This document shows positions 9,501 to 17,764 of a stretch of DNA of 64,000 nucleotides, in pieces. The position numbers were made by a program, and so were the translations under genes. This DNA comes from Streptomyces brasiliensis. Lineage in GTDB: Bacteria; Actinomycetota; Actinomycetes; Streptomycetales; Streptomycetaceae. The stretch lies in the NCBI RefSeq assembly GCF_014647875.1, contig NZ_BMQA01000001.1:62001-126000 (forward strand). The letters run 5' to 3'. Every line of letters begins with the position of its first letter. Within the stretch, counting starts at the first letter, position 1. Under the pieces are notes generated by a model. That model worked only from the letters and a program-made list of their open reading frames with translations. It was not told the origin of the DNA and made no database searches.

Positions 9501-10060
9501 CCGAGGCCGTCCGCGCCGATGGCGACGGTCTGATTGCGGCCCGGGGTGGGCGAGTTCAGCAGGCCGTCCGCGCGCGAGACCGCGGCGCCGACCGGGGCCT
9601 CGGTGTCGTTCATGTCGAAGTAGTCGCCGTTGATCGCGGCGACCGCACCCGTACGCTCCGCCTGCTCGGTCACCCGGGACTTCCCGGTGACCGTGCCGGA
9701 GGAGATGTAATCCACGCTGAGCCGGTCGTCGGCGAGGTCCGCGACGAGTACCTGCCCTCGCACCCAGCCGCCGGCCTCGAAGCGGTCGAAGCGGGTGAGG
9801 TTCAGGCCGGGTGCGATCGGCGTGCGCGTCTCTCGCGTGACGATCGACTGTCCGGGAGTGCTCGGGATCAGCCCCTGCCCGGAGCCGCCGGGCCGGGGCG
9901 CCTCGACGGGGGCCGACACGAACTGTCCGGGTGTGAGCGCCTGGGCCGTCGTCATCATGCCGGCGCCGATGCAGAACGCCGTGGCCAGGGCGAGGACAGC
10001 GGCACCACGCCGTGCCGCGTGGCGCGGTCCCGGGGCGCTGGGGGCGGAGGTAAGCGGCAC
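6593..10060 (-). CDS. Secreted multidomain phosphodiester glycosidase fused to a calcineurin-like phosphoesterase
   Basis: This 1155-residue protein starts at GTG 10060 with GGAAAGAAG upstream. A twin-Arg-like signal peptide (HAARRG, then a hydrophobic run) is followed by an NAGPA-type domain (about 60-410) with AAINGDYFDMND and ALNMDGGGSTTMAA. Next come Ig-like Big2-type repeats (about 410-600), a beta-sandwich carbohydrate-binding-like region (about 620-760), a metallophosphoesterase domain (about 790-1040) and a final Big2-like domain. The phosphoesterase keeps IDGDLVDEG, VPGNHEVM and EHHP. It has SDAQF where SD-x-H is usual and GHVG where GHxH is usual, so the metal site is non-canonical. 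Joining a glycosidase to a phosphatase suggests it removes a sugar and then its phosphate from one exported substrate. Confidence 0.85.
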   Translation of the reverse strand: MPLTSAPSAPGPRHAARRGAAVLALATAFCIGAGMMTTAQALTPGQFVSAPVEAPRPGGSGQGLIPSTPGQSIVTRETRTPIAPGLNLTRFDRFEAGGWVRGQVLVADLADDRLSVDYISSGTVTGKSRVTEQAERTGAVAAINGDYFDMNDTEAPVGAAVSRADGLLNSPTPGRNQTVAIGADGLGWLAQVFLEGEATVGGTQHLKLSGVNSPVLAAGGIGLFTDQWGPSPRTKPVSGADRVTEVWLRDGKVTEVHTSVSDGPIPAGTSVLLGREAGADALAGLVPGDAVTVAYRPRADFGDVAVAVGGGQVLVADGEVKHFTDGDTVTATSRTSVGFSADGRTMYLVAIDGKQTDSRGMDLNELGDFMKGLGARNALNMDGGGSTTMAARLPGESVTGLINSPSDGSERQVANGLGLFAAPGSGTVRGFRVVPALTADRSDKVFPGLHRTVRALAHDETYAPVPAGRVHWRGDDQVSVLSGQDATAVVTGKHSGTTRLMASSAHGATGSAELTVLAPAVRIAPTSSLVALDGVDDTARLTVTGYDALGDTAPIEASDVKVTGGEGVVSVQPADDATFTVRGLADGASATLHLTVGKMTTDVAVTVGLAEKTFADLSDAASWTSANDRAPGGSVTPAPGHDGSPGLKLTYDFTKSTATRGQYAVPPQQIQLPGQPQSVTMWINGDGNGEWPRLQYRTGAGVTANLDGPLITWTGWRKVEFPVPVGTPYPITFQRVRLLETSAARSYTGQVTVSDLKVKVAPDVELPAQPKVADPVVVTDGTVDGRPLRVAVMSDAQFVARDPDSPQVQAARRTLAEIADAKPDLLVIDGDLVDEGSPEDFALARTLLDEFDARTGGTVPWHYVPGNHEVMGLGTTVNFKAAFGDTTSVFDVQGTRFITLDTSSGTLRGGGFAQLQLLHDQLASAATDRSVSGVVVLEHHPTEDPLTDKASQLGDRKEAALVEQWLAGFRTEGHKSAAFVAGHVGAFSATSIDGVPYLVNGNSGKNPASTPDNGGFTGWTMLGIDPADGRIKDPFDVPSGDSETWLRAEVHTRADAVNLSAPDTLAVGDLADASATVVQDGTRTVPVAWPVSAIWSGTRVQVADPDGAGGDHHGNQVVSYDPATGRLTALRAGTALLRVTVNGVTTERTITVRHP

Positions 10061-10208
10061 GAGCGGGCTTCTTTCCGTACGGGAGTCGTGGACGGCGCTC
10101 AGTGGATGCGCCGTTGGTGTTGCCGCGCCGTGCTTTGAGTGACCATCAGCGATGCGGAACATGAACATCCCGGCGCGGGGCCGGCTGCGCCCGGCCCGCG
10201 CCGACACG

Positions 10209-11732
10209 TCAGACGAGGCTGTGCGGCTCCCTGCCGTGCCCCTGCGATCCGTGTCCGTGGCGGACGGGGCGCAGCCCGGACAGGTCGTGCCGTACGACCG
10301 TGTTGCGGTCGGCGACGCTCGCGCCGAGTGCGAACTGCGGCCAGTACCCCAGGATCTCCATGCGGCTGCGCTCGCTCCACCGACGGGCCGGCTCGCTGCG
10401 GCTCTTGTAGAAGTTGAGCGCGTAGCCGCCCGTGTGCAGGCGCAGCAGGGAGAACCCGCCGGGATACTCCTTGGCGGCGGCGATCTCCTGGTGGGTGACG
10501 TGCAGGGCGAGCGGGCTGATCGTGCGCTTGTTGCGGTGCGTGTGACCCGCGTGGTGCAGGAAGAGACCGGGCATGCGGGAGTAGTCCTGCAGGATCGTGG
10601 CCGCCTGTGCGGCGTCCAGCGAGTTGCTCGGGCTGATGGGGAACGCCGAGTCCTGCACGACGAGCGGATGGTGGCCGAAGACGATCGTCGGACGGTCCTG
10701 GTCGCGGTGCAACTGATCGCGGAACCATGCCAGTTGGTCGGGGGAAAGGGATCCGGCGTCACCGCCGTTGCCCGGCTTGTCATAGGTGTCGATCCCGATG
10801 ACGCGCAGCCCGTTCAGCGTCCGGGTGAAGTAGGTGCGTTCCGCTTGCGCGGGGAAGAACCGGTCCGCGAAGCAGTCGTTGCCCTGCCACTGGCCGGCGC
10901 GGCACGTCGCGTACGGATCGCCCAGGTGCGCCCGGTCGTGGTTGCCGCGGGTGACGAAGTAGTCGTCCAGGTACGCGCCGAACCTGCCCAGCAGTTGATG
11001 GGCCTTGCTGAGGTCGACGGGTACGGCCTCGGCGGAGATGTCGCCCGCGGCGAGCAGGTAGTCGGCGCCGAGCGCCGACACGTCCCGCACCAGGGATTCC
11101 AGCATGACCTCCGGGTACGGCGGCAGGCCCGGCTCCTGCTGGATGCCTATGTACTGGGGCTGCCCGCCGACGAGTCCGGCCTGGGTCTCTCCCATATGGA
11201 GGTCGTTGCACAGGGCGATGGTGAACAGATGGCGCCCGGGCGGGGGTTGGGGCGTGGTGAAGCTGTAGGGGCCGGTGCCGTCGAGGCCGTGGTCGGAGGT
11301 GCCGACGGCGTTGCCGCTGATCAGGGTGAAGGCCGTCGGAGGGACGGGCTTGCCGCGCGAGGTGGCCTGGTAGTAGTAGGTCCGGCCCGGCTCGAGGCCG
11401 GTCAACTCGACGTAGTGGTAGGGCGTGTGGGAGGACAGACCGGCAGCGACGCGGTTCAGGCGGCCGGGGTGGGTCCCCCAGCGCACCTCACCGTCGGCGG
11501 GTGCCGGCACCATGCGGCCGAGTCCGTCGTCGGTACCGGTGTAGCCGGTGTACCAGGTGATGATGGCACGGTCCTCGGTGAGCGTGACCAGTTCGAGGTT
11601 GGCGGGAGAGATGTCGTCGCCGCTGGTCGCGGCCGAGGCGACGCCGTGGAACGCCGTGGCGGTGACGGGCGCGGCGGCGGCCACCGCCGACCAGCGCAGG
11701 AGGTCTCTGCGGGTGAAATCGCATCCGGGCAT
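10209..11732 (-). CDS. Tat-exported metallophosphoesterase with N-terminal fibronectin-like domain
   Basis: This 507-residue protein is read from ATG 11732, which has AAGGCGG upstream; the in-frame ATG at 11768 would add 12 residues. The N-terminus holds TRRDLLRWSAVAAAAPVTAT, a twin-arginine signal. A purple-acid-phosphatase-like fibronectin domain follows (LTGLEPGRTYYYQATS), then the calcineurin-like catalytic domain. All metal-binding motifs are present: DLHMG, GDIS, GNHD, GHHP and GHTH. It lies 148 bp upstream of the glycosidase-phosphoesterase fusion on the same strand and probably acts on related phosphorylated compounds outside the cell. Confidence 0.85.
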   Translation of the reverse strand: MPGCDFTRRDLLRWSAVAAAAPVTATAFHGVASAATSGDDISPANLELVTLTEDRAIITWYTGYTGTDDGLGRMVPAPADGEVRWGTHPGRLNRVAAGLSSHTPYHYVELTGLEPGRTYYYQATSRGKPVPPTAFTLISGNAVGTSDHGLDGTGPYSFTTPQPPPGRHLFTIALCNDLHMGETQAGLVGGQPQYIGIQQEPGLPPYPEVMLESLVRDVSALGADYLLAAGDISAEAVPVDLSKAHQLLGRFGAYLDDYFVTRGNHDRAHLGDPYATCRAGQWQGNDCFADRFFPAQAERTYFTRTLNGLRVIGIDTYDKPGNGGDAGSLSPDQLAWFRDQLHRDQDRPTIVFGHHPLVVQDSAFPISPSNSLDAAQAATILQDYSRMPGLFLHHAGHTHRNKRTISPLALHVTHQEIAAAKEYPGGFSLLRLHTGGYALNFYKSRSEPARRWSERSRMEILGYWPQFALGASVADRNTVVRHDLSGLRPVRHGHGSQGHGREPHSLV

Positions 11733-11889
11733 GCCGCCTTGAGTAATCGCCGCGCCTGAACATGGCATGTACGAGTCGTCAAGCCCGGCATTACTTTGCG
11801 AACTCGTTCGACGGGTGCGCCGGCCGTACAGCGGTCATGAACTTCCCGGCCGCCCAGGTCTCGAGGCGTGATCGCCGGCCGGATCGGGG

Positions 11890-12732
11890 TCAGGAGTGGG
11901 CGCTCTCGTCCCGCAGGCCCGTCGGCGGTGGGGGAAGTGGCGGGTGCACCTGCCGGGTGGAGGGGTCGTCGTCCAGATCCCCGCGGAGGGCGGCGATGGC
12001 GAAGGCCACCATGGAGGCCAGGAGGAGGAGCGCGATCGGCCCCCAGATCGCCGGGATCGACCACATCGGCCAGTCGTTGGCCGCCTGCGCCCAGAGCGTG
12101 AGGATGGCCGCGCCTCCCAGGCCGACCCCGTGCCACCGCACCACGGTCGCTGCCTTGGCCTGACGCCGGTTCCCTCGCGCGAACAGTGGCCAGAGAGAGC
12201 CGACCAGAGCTGTCAGTCCGAACGAGAGACAGGCGAGCGTCCCGCCGAGGCGGTCCTCGGGCCACTCCAGGGGCCCGGAGGACGTCTCCTGCCGCTGTCC
12301 GTGCGTGTCCCGTACCTCGACGACCCGACCGTGCCAGATCAGGCCGACGACCTTGTCGCCCGGTTCCAACCCCGAGACCACCGGATCAGTTTGACGGAAT
12401 GTCACCTGCCACGACTTGCCGGACGGCAGCAACAGCTCCGCCTCCGGCGCCAGCCGCTTGCTGCCGCGGTGGAGAGCGGCTTTCCGAACCGTGAAGTCCT
12501 GCTCCCACAGGCACCCCGAGGCCTTCACCGGCACCGAGGCGCACACCGGCGCGGCGCGGAACTCGCGTTCCCGCTCCAGCGCACCGCGCATCTCGGAGGC
12601 CGTCGCCACACCGCCGCCGAGAGCGATGAGGGCGAGCAGCAGCCACACCACGCTCCCTGCCGACTCGTCCCTTCCCGACCTCACCGCGGCCCCCGCCTTT
12701 CCCACCGTTCCCCCGTCCGTGTATTCGACCAC
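11890..12732 (-). CDS. Conserved hypothetical membrane protein
   Basis: This 280-residue protein starts at GTG 12732. Hydrophobic segments occur near residues 29-46 (VVWLLLALIALGGGVAT), about 165-185, about 205-225 and about 228-248, giving roughly four TM helices. A soluble domain of about 110 residues sits between TM1 and TM2. That domain has two cysteines (APVCASVPV and SGCLWEQDF) that could form a disulfide outside the membrane. The C-terminal tail is charged and proline-rich. The shape resembles Streptomyces membrane proteins with an SMODS-like or DUF3592-like extracytoplasmic domain, but no function is assigned. Confidence 0.7.
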   Translation of the reverse strand: MVEYTDGGTVGKAGAAVRSGRDESAGSVVWLLLALIALGGGVATASEMRGALEREREFRAAPVCASVPVKASGCLWEQDFTVRKAALHRGSKRLAPEAELLLPSGKSWQVTFRQTDPVVSGLEPGDKVVGLIWHGRVVEVRDTHGQRQETSSGPLEWPEDRLGGTLACLSFGLTALVGSLWPLFARGNRRQAKAATVVRWHGVGLGGAAILTLWAQAANDWPMWSIPAIWGPIALLLLASMVAFAIAALRGDLDDDPSTRQVHPPLPPPPTGLRDESAHS

Positions 12733-12815
12733 GCGGCGCGATCATCGTCCACGTGCGCCACCGGCAGTGGACGACCGCACAGGATTGCCGGGGCGAGGCA
12801 ACCGGAGGGTGGCCC

Positions 12816-12856
12816 GGGGGCGGGGGCGGCGCTCGGTGGGCGCCGCCCCCGCCCCC
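12816..12856. terminator. Very GC-rich hairpin
   Basis: A 16-bp perfect inverted repeat (12816-12831 with 12841-12856) has a 9-base loop and lies between the start of the membrane protein gene and the minus-strand fragment ending at 12867. It would stop minus-strand transcription coming from the fragment. Confidence 0.6.
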
Positions 12857-12866
12857 CCCGGAATGT

Positions 12867-12985
12867 TCAGCGGCGGCCGTCGGACCGCTTGCGGTGCAGG
12901 GTGAACTGCTCGAAGACGCTCAGCTCGCCGTGCGGCTTGTTGACGTTGTAGTACGTCACATGCATCCGCGTGGTGTCACCGGGGA
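12867..12985 (-). pseudogene. C-terminal fragment of an unrecognised gene
   Basis: The minus strand reads MHVTYYNVNKPHGELSVFEQ and ends at 12867 beside a strong hairpin, as a true gene end would. Coding-like sequence extends upstream only to about 12985, where plus-strand sequence of a phosphotransferase begins. I take it as the 3' stub left by a rearrangement. The family is not recognised. Confidence 0.35.
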
Positions 12986-13648
12986 AGCGGCCGGCCGATC
13001 TCGCGATCGTCGAGGACGTGCCGGGCGAGAACCTCGAGCGGCTTCTCACGCGCGACCCGAGCGCGGCGGCCCCGGTCATGGCCCGGCTCCGGGAGGCGCT
13101 GGAGGCGATGCGGCGTCATCGGGAGTCCACGTACGGCAAGGTGGCCGTGGTCGACGGAGGAGGCATGTCGCGCGGGACGTCGTGCGAGGGGGTCGTCCTG
13201 GACCGTGCCCTGCGGGACCTCGCCGAGGCGGCGTCGCGTGATCCGCGGATCGCGGCCGCCCGCGACCGGCTGGAGGAGCGGCTGCTCGATCTGGCGGCGA
13301 CGGTACGGCCGCGCGCGGAGTACGCGGCCGTGCACGGCGAACTGGGGCCCGACCATGTGTTGGTGGACGTGAACCGGAACCCGGTGGTGATCGACATCGA
13401 GGGCTTGATGTACTTCGACGTCGAGTGGGAGCACGTCTTTCTGCGCATCCGTCTGGACGACGACCCCTACCGGCCGCTTGGCGGACGGACTGGACGAGCA
13501 CCGGCTCGCGCTCTACCTGCTCGCACAGCGTCTGTCACTGACGACGGGCCCGCTGCGGCTGCTCGACGGCGACTTCCCCCACCGGACCGTCATGGCGGTA
13601 ATCGCCGGTCACAACCTCAAGAAGGCGCTGGCCCTGGTCCGCTTCTGA
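12985..13648 (+). pseudogene. Phosphotransferase (aminoglycoside phosphotransferase-like), truncated and frameshifted
   Basis: The frame from about 12985 reads LAIVEDVPGENLERLL and continues to the catalytic loop AAVHGELGPDHVLVDVNRNP and the Mg-binding VIDIEGLMYFDVEWEH. This is the HxDxxxxN / IDxE pattern of APH-type kinases, here with Glu at the HGE position where His-Gly-Asp is usual. Near 13474 the frame shifts, and the rest (RLADGLDEHRLALYLLAQRL, ending at TGA 13646-13648) continues in another frame. The N-lobe is missing. Intact relatives are about 300-350 residues. GTG at 12970 is an artificial start overlapping the preceding fragment. Confidence 0.65.
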
Positions 13649-13710
13649 GCGCCTGCGGCCGAGGCCCCGTCTCCCGGAGCCACGGAGCACGCTCGAGCCT
13701 CGCGCCGCCC

Positions 13711-13740
13711 TGGCACCTGGACCGTTCGGCCCAGGTGCCA
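13711..13740 (+). terminator. Hairpin after the phosphotransferase remnant
   Basis: A 10-bp inverted repeat (tggcacctgg, 13711-13720, with 13731-13740) extends by further pairing bases and is followed by agcccttt. It lies 63 bp past the remnant's stop. Confidence 0.5.
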
Positions 13741-13906
13741 AGCCCTTTACCGCGAATTCACCGGCGAATCTCTACCCGCGTAGCCTCTCCATGCGTTGTC
13801 ATGAACCCGACCGTCAGCTGCGTTCACCACCACTGGAGTCACCGGGAGGACGCATGCCGACCCCCGCCTCACCGCCAGGACTTCCGGAATCGAGGAGAGA
13901 AGGCTC

Positions 13907-14686
13907 ATGAACACTGCAGCAGACGCCGGCCGGGGACCTGACCGGCGCAGCATTCTCCGTGGTGCGCTCGGGCTCAGCGCCGCGCTCGGTGCGGCGGCGG
14001 CCGTCGACCTGGGGTCGGCCTCCCGCGCCTCGGCCTACGGCTGGACCCGCACCCTTCAGCAGGGCTCCACCGGTGCCGACGTGAAAGAACTGCAGATCCG
14101 TATCGGCGGCTGGGCAGCTCCCAGCGCCCAGCAGACCTACATCGCGTGGGACGGCGACTTCGGCCCGGCCACCTACAACGCGGCCAGACGGTTCCAGTCC
14201 GCGTACGGTCTCACCGCGGACGGCATCGTCGGCCCGCAGACCCAGAGCGCGCTCAACAGCCTTGAGAGCTCCGACGGTTCCACCGCACACTTCGAGTGGA
14301 GCGAGTTCTACTCCCACGACGGCTCCGGCTTCAGCGGCGGCAAGGTGGGCTCCGCCGAGGTGAAGGAGAACGTGCGCCGGCTGATGTACAAGCTCGAGGC
14401 CGTGCGCAAGAAGTCCGGCGACAGCCCGATCACCATCAACTCCGGCTTCCGCAGCACCTCCTACAACGCCTCGGTGGGCGGTGCCTCCAACAGCATGCAC
14501 GTCTACGGCGACGCCGCGGACATCGTGGTCTCCGGACACACCACCCTCCAGGTCTACAAGATCGCCGAGACCTGCGGATTCTCCGGCCTCGAGGCCTACA
14601 CCCACTCCTGGCAGCACGTGGACAGCCGCGTCCAGTACCCCTCCTACGGCTCCGGTTCCTGGTGGTGGGAGAGCGGCACCGTGTGA
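13907..14686 (+). CDS. Exported D,D-peptidase (M15-type) with peptidoglycan-binding domain
   Basis: This 259-residue protein starts at ATG 13907 after GGAGAGAAGG. Residues 1-44 are a twin-arginine signal (RRSILRGALGLSAALGAAAA, ending at AYG). Residues 48-120 form a peptidoglycan-binding domain (GSTGADVKELQIRIGG, YGLTADGIVGPQTQ). The C-terminal M15-like zinc peptidase domain has SMHVYGDAADI, giving H198 and D205 as ligands, and WQHVDS with H237. Such enzymes trim peptidoglycan stem peptides outside the membrane. The gene looks single-cistron, with a hairpin 115 bp downstream. Confidence 0.85.
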   Translation: MNTAADAGRGPDRRSILRGALGLSAALGAAAAVDLGSASRASAYGWTRTLQQGSTGADVKELQIRIGGWAAPSAQQTYIAWDGDFGPATYNAARRFQSAYGLTADGIVGPQTQSALNSLESSDGSTAHFEWSEFYSHDGSGFSGGKVGSAEVKENVRRLMYKLEAVRKKSGDSPITINSGFRSTSYNASVGGASNSMHVYGDAADIVVSGHTTLQVYKIAETCGFSGLEAYTHSWQHVDSRVQYPSYGSGSWWWESGTV

Positions 14687-15051
14687 CCCTTCGCCGTGCC
14701 GCCGGCCCGGCGCCGATCAGCACCGGCGCTCACCGCGGCCGCGACGGCGGGTTGGTCCAGGACGGCTGGTTCTGCTGACGCCCGCGACCACGGCAGCGCC
14801 GTCGGGGCCGGTCCTCCCGCGGGCCGGCCCCGACGGGAAGTCGGCCGCCGTCGCACGGTCTGGTTCCCACAGCCACGGAACCGCTTCGGCCCAGGATGTG
14901 GCCCGGGTCCTGCGGCCGCGCGGCGCGCTCGCCGAAAGCGGCCGGCAGGGCGAGGATGTAGCGACGTTCGCCCGTCACGCAGAAGCGGCCGGCGGGCTGC
15001 GCGCCTACGTCGGGCTTCCCCCGGAAGATCAGGGATGCTGACCCGCCGGCC
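14687..15051. other. 365-bp gap between M15 peptidase and FUSC gene
   Basis: Apart from the hairpin at 14801-14834, I see no reading frame with a credible start, family match or length in this gap. The two flanking genes converge here. Confidence 0.6.
14801..14834. terminator. Hairpin between convergent genes
   Basis: An 11-bp perfect inverted repeat (gtcggggccgg, 14801-14811, with 14824-14834) separates the convergent M15 peptidase and FUSC genes. It has no T-run, as is common in Streptomyces terminators. Confidence 0.55.
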
Positions 15052-17250
15052 TCAGGGGCCGCCCGCGTTGCCCCGTTCGGTGTCCGCTCCCCCGCGTGCG
15101 ATCCGTGCCAGGTCCGTCATCAGGGCCTCCAGCCAGGACACGGACGCGTAGTACAGGCGCGGTGCGCCGGGTGGCTCCTGCGTGAACGCCTGCGGTGCCG
15201 GATCGATCGACGGCACCGGCGCGGTCGGGGTGTCGCCGCCGGGATCCAGTGCCGCCGAGACCAGCAGCATCCGTCCGGCCACCCGGTCCCCCAGGCCGCC
15301 GACCGACTCGGCCGCCACCGGCCCAAGCTCGCCGACCGGCGGCTTCAGCAGCCGCTCCGACCCCCACAGGGTGTGGTGACCGGCCATCAGAGTCGCCTGC
15401 CAGTCCACACCGGGGGGCGTCACGGCACGTCCCCGGCCGCCGAAGGGCATCGGCTCGCTCTGGAACTGCGCGTACGCGGACTCCGCCAGCACGACCGCGC
15501 TCCGCAGCGACCGGTGGCCCGTCACCCCGGGCGGCGCGGCCGCCGCCCCGTCACCCGCCACCGAGGCACTGGTCGCCACGACGATCTCGGCCGCCCTGCG
15601 GAGCAGTTCCGCCGCCGCACGGCGCAGCTCGTCGTGGGCGCCGCGGGGCCAGGCCAGCAGACCGAAGACGGCGCCGATCGCGCTGCCGATCAGCACGTCG
15701 AGCACCCGCGCCTCCGCCAGATGCCACGTCGGCGTCGCCAGCTGGGCGAAGACCAGAGCCACGAGCACGGTGAACAGGCCCTGCGCCCAGCCGACGCCCT
15801 TGACCGGCCCCACCGTGAAGGCGAACAGCAACCAGACGGGCAGTACGACGGCGTAGACCCAGGTCTCCGTCCCCACCAGGAGCAGCGTCCCGACGGTCAG
15901 CAGCGCCCCGGCCAGCGTGCCCGCGAGCGCCCGGCGGATGGTGCTCCATGTCTCGTCCATGGTGGTCCGGGTGAGGGTGAGTGTCGCCAGCGTGGCCCAG
16001 AATCCGTGCGGCAGTGTGTCCACCCCTGCCACGAGCCGGGCCGCGGTCAGGGCCAGGGCGATGCGCACCGCGTTCTGGAAGAACACCGAGCGGCGCCCGG
16101 AGTGACCGCGCACCCGGTGCCACCACAGGAACGGCGCCCGGGTCCGGGCGTACCAGAAGCGTCCCGGCGCCACCTCGGCCCGCGCCTTGCGGCCGTGCAC
16201 CGCGAGATCGGCCGCGGTGCCCATGGCCAGCGCTCCGTCGGCGATCTCCAGGACGGCGGCGTGCCGGCGCAGGACGGCCGGTGGGAAGTCGGTCGCGGGA
16301 GCGGCGCCGTCCGGGGCGACGGAGGCTGATGCGCCGTCGGGGACGGGGCCCGCGGACAGGGCCGACAGGTCCGCGCGTGCCACGGCCAGCTCGTCGGACT
16401 CGGATACGGGGGACCGGCCCGCCCGCAGGCATGTGGCGGTCGCGGTGGCCAGTGCCGCCACCGCCTCCAGTACGGCACTGACTTCGGCTCCCGGACGGCC
16501 GCCCGGCGCGGGCTGCAGCAGCGCCAGCCGGCCGAGCAGGGTACGGGTGGTCAGACCCGCGTGGGAGAGGGCGCGGTCGCGCAGCCCGGCTCCCGCCGGG
16601 CGTTCCGCCTCGGGCACCGTCAGGGACCGCAGCGCGTGCGCGGCCTCACGGGCCGCCTGGATGTCCGCACCGGTGACGGCATACGGAGGCGTGGCCAGCA
16701 GCGTCGCGCAACGCGCGGCGGCCGTCGCGGCCCCGGCGACCCGCTCCCGGTACGTCGGCGGGGCGGGCTCGGGAAAGATCAGCGCCTCGGCGGCGATGAG
16801 CAGGGCCAGCCCGGTGGTCGTGCCGACCAGTCGATCGTCGAGCTGGGAGGGATCGTACGGCGGGAAGGACGGCAGCATGTACAGGAGTTGCAGGCCCGGC
16901 GCCGCTCCTGCCGGGCGCGGGCCGCCCACGGCGGCGAACGCCAGCGAGAAGCCGACCACCAGCATGCCGACGACGGCGCTCCACGTCCGTACCGACAGAT
17001 AGGTGCCGACGACCACCAGCAGCCAGCACACCGGCACCAGACGGAGCACCACCACGGCTCGCTGCCGCCCGGTGCCCGGGATCTTCGACAGGCCGGCCAG
17101 CGCCACGGCGGCGAAGAGGGCGTAGGTGGCCGCGACGGGGTTGTCCAGGCCGTAGCGGAAGAGGTAGAAACCGGCCGCGGCGACCAGTGTCACGCGTACC
17201 GCCCGGCGGCCCGAGGCGGCGTAAGCCTTCGGGAAGCCACCGGCTCGCAC
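15052..17250 (-). CDS. FUSC-family (aromatic-acid-exporter-like) membrane protein
   Basis: The protein has 732 residues from GTG 17250, where AAGGGG lies eight bases upstream; longer starts at 17310 or 17346 lack a ribosome site. It has two clusters of about five to six short hydrophobic helices, near residues 20-150 and again after HGFWATLATLTLTRTTMDET. Each is followed by a long cytoplasmic helical domain. This two-module layout is that of fusaric-acid-resistance/YccS/AaeB-type proteins. The family is thought to export aromatic acids or other organic anions. The substrate here is unknown, and no HlyD-like partner is adjacent. Confidence 0.8.
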   Translation of the reverse strand: MRAGGFPKAYAASGRRAVRVTLVAAAGFYLFRYGLDNPVAATYALFAAVALAGLSKIPGTGRQRAVVVLRLVPVCWLLVVVGTYLSVRTWSAVVGMLVVGFSLAFAAVGGPRPAGAAPGLQLLYMLPSFPPYDPSQLDDRLVGTTTGLALLIAAEALIFPEPAPPTYRERVAGAATAAARCATLLATPPYAVTGADIQAAREAAHALRSLTVPEAERPAGAGLRDRALSHAGLTTRTLLGRLALLQPAPGGRPGAEVSAVLEAVAALATATATCLRAGRSPVSESDELAVARADLSALSAGPVPDGASASVAPDGAAPATDFPPAVLRRHAAVLEIADGALAMGTAADLAVHGRKARAEVAPGRFWYARTRAPFLWWHRVRGHSGRRSVFFQNAVRIALALTAARLVAGVDTLPHGFWATLATLTLTRTTMDETWSTIRRALAGTLAGALLTVGTLLLVGTETWVYAVVLPVWLLFAFTVGPVKGVGWAQGLFTVLVALVFAQLATPTWHLAEARVLDVLIGSAIGAVFGLLAWPRGAHDELRRAAAELLRRAAEIVVATSASVAGDGAAAAPPGVTGHRSLRSAVVLAESAYAQFQSEPMPFGGRGRAVTPPGVDWQATLMAGHHTLWGSERLLKPPVGELGPVAAESVGGLGDRVAGRMLLVSAALDPGGDTPTAPVPSIDPAPQAFTQEPPGAPRLYYASVSWLEALMTDLARIARGGADTERGNAGGP

Positions 17251-17467
17251 ACCACACACCCCTTCAGAATCACTCACCACCGTGCCCGGGGCACGTCCCC
17301 CGCGTGTCATCACGAGAGCTGCCACCCCCAGGTGTCGGGACGTCACGAGAGTAGGCAGGAAGGGTGGGCCTCACATCTCGTGATCCGTGCTGTCCTCGGT
17401 TGGTGGGACGGGCCTGCCGTGCCGCGGACCGCCCCGTCCTCCACCCTGGTGGCAGGAAGGAAGCTCC

Positions 17468-17764
17468 GTGACGACGAGTACCGGAAGGGCGCCGTCCGTG
17501 GACAGACTCCGTTCGCGCCGTCGGGCCGCCGGTGCGTCGCGGTGGCGGGAACGGGCTCGACGGCTGGTCGCCTCCGCCCGATCCGCGCACCAGCGTGCGG
17601 AGACCCGGTTTCCGGTGGTAACCCGTCTCGCGGACCGCATGGTGTCCGTGAACATCTTCGACTCGGCCACGCGCCTGGCGGCGCAGTCCTTCTCGGGGAA
17701 GGCGACGTTCAGTCTTGTGGGGCTGACGACGGCAGGCCATGCGCAGGTCTCGGTCCCGGCATGA
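17468..17764 (+). pseudogene. YihY/BrkB membrane protein, N-terminal fragment
   Basis: GTG 17468 follows GGCAGGAAGG. The frame encodes a basic N-terminus leading to FPVVTRLADRMVSVNIFDSA and TRLAAQSF, matching the first cytoplasmic helix of Streptomyces YihY/virulence-factor BrkB proteins. Those proteins continue with six TM helices (FxxAVPLLFVV in relatives). Here the match ends at about 17695, the frame turns into unrelated sequence, and it stops at 17764. The break joins it directly to the next broken gene. Confidence 0.5.

Noticed and set aside
6713..10138. A 1141-codon plus-strand open frame opposite the glycosidase-phosphoesterase gene
   Set aside because: It is a GC-rich antisense shadow. 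Its translation is full of low-complexity RGVGGH-type runs and has no domain, and the minus strand carries clear motifs throughout.
13721..13734. A one-mismatch copy of the nar palindrome (ggaccgttcggccc) around 13719-13733
   Set aside because: It lies in the loop and stem of a hairpin after a pseudogene and has no relation to nar genes. It also warns that the 14-bp motif can arise by chance.
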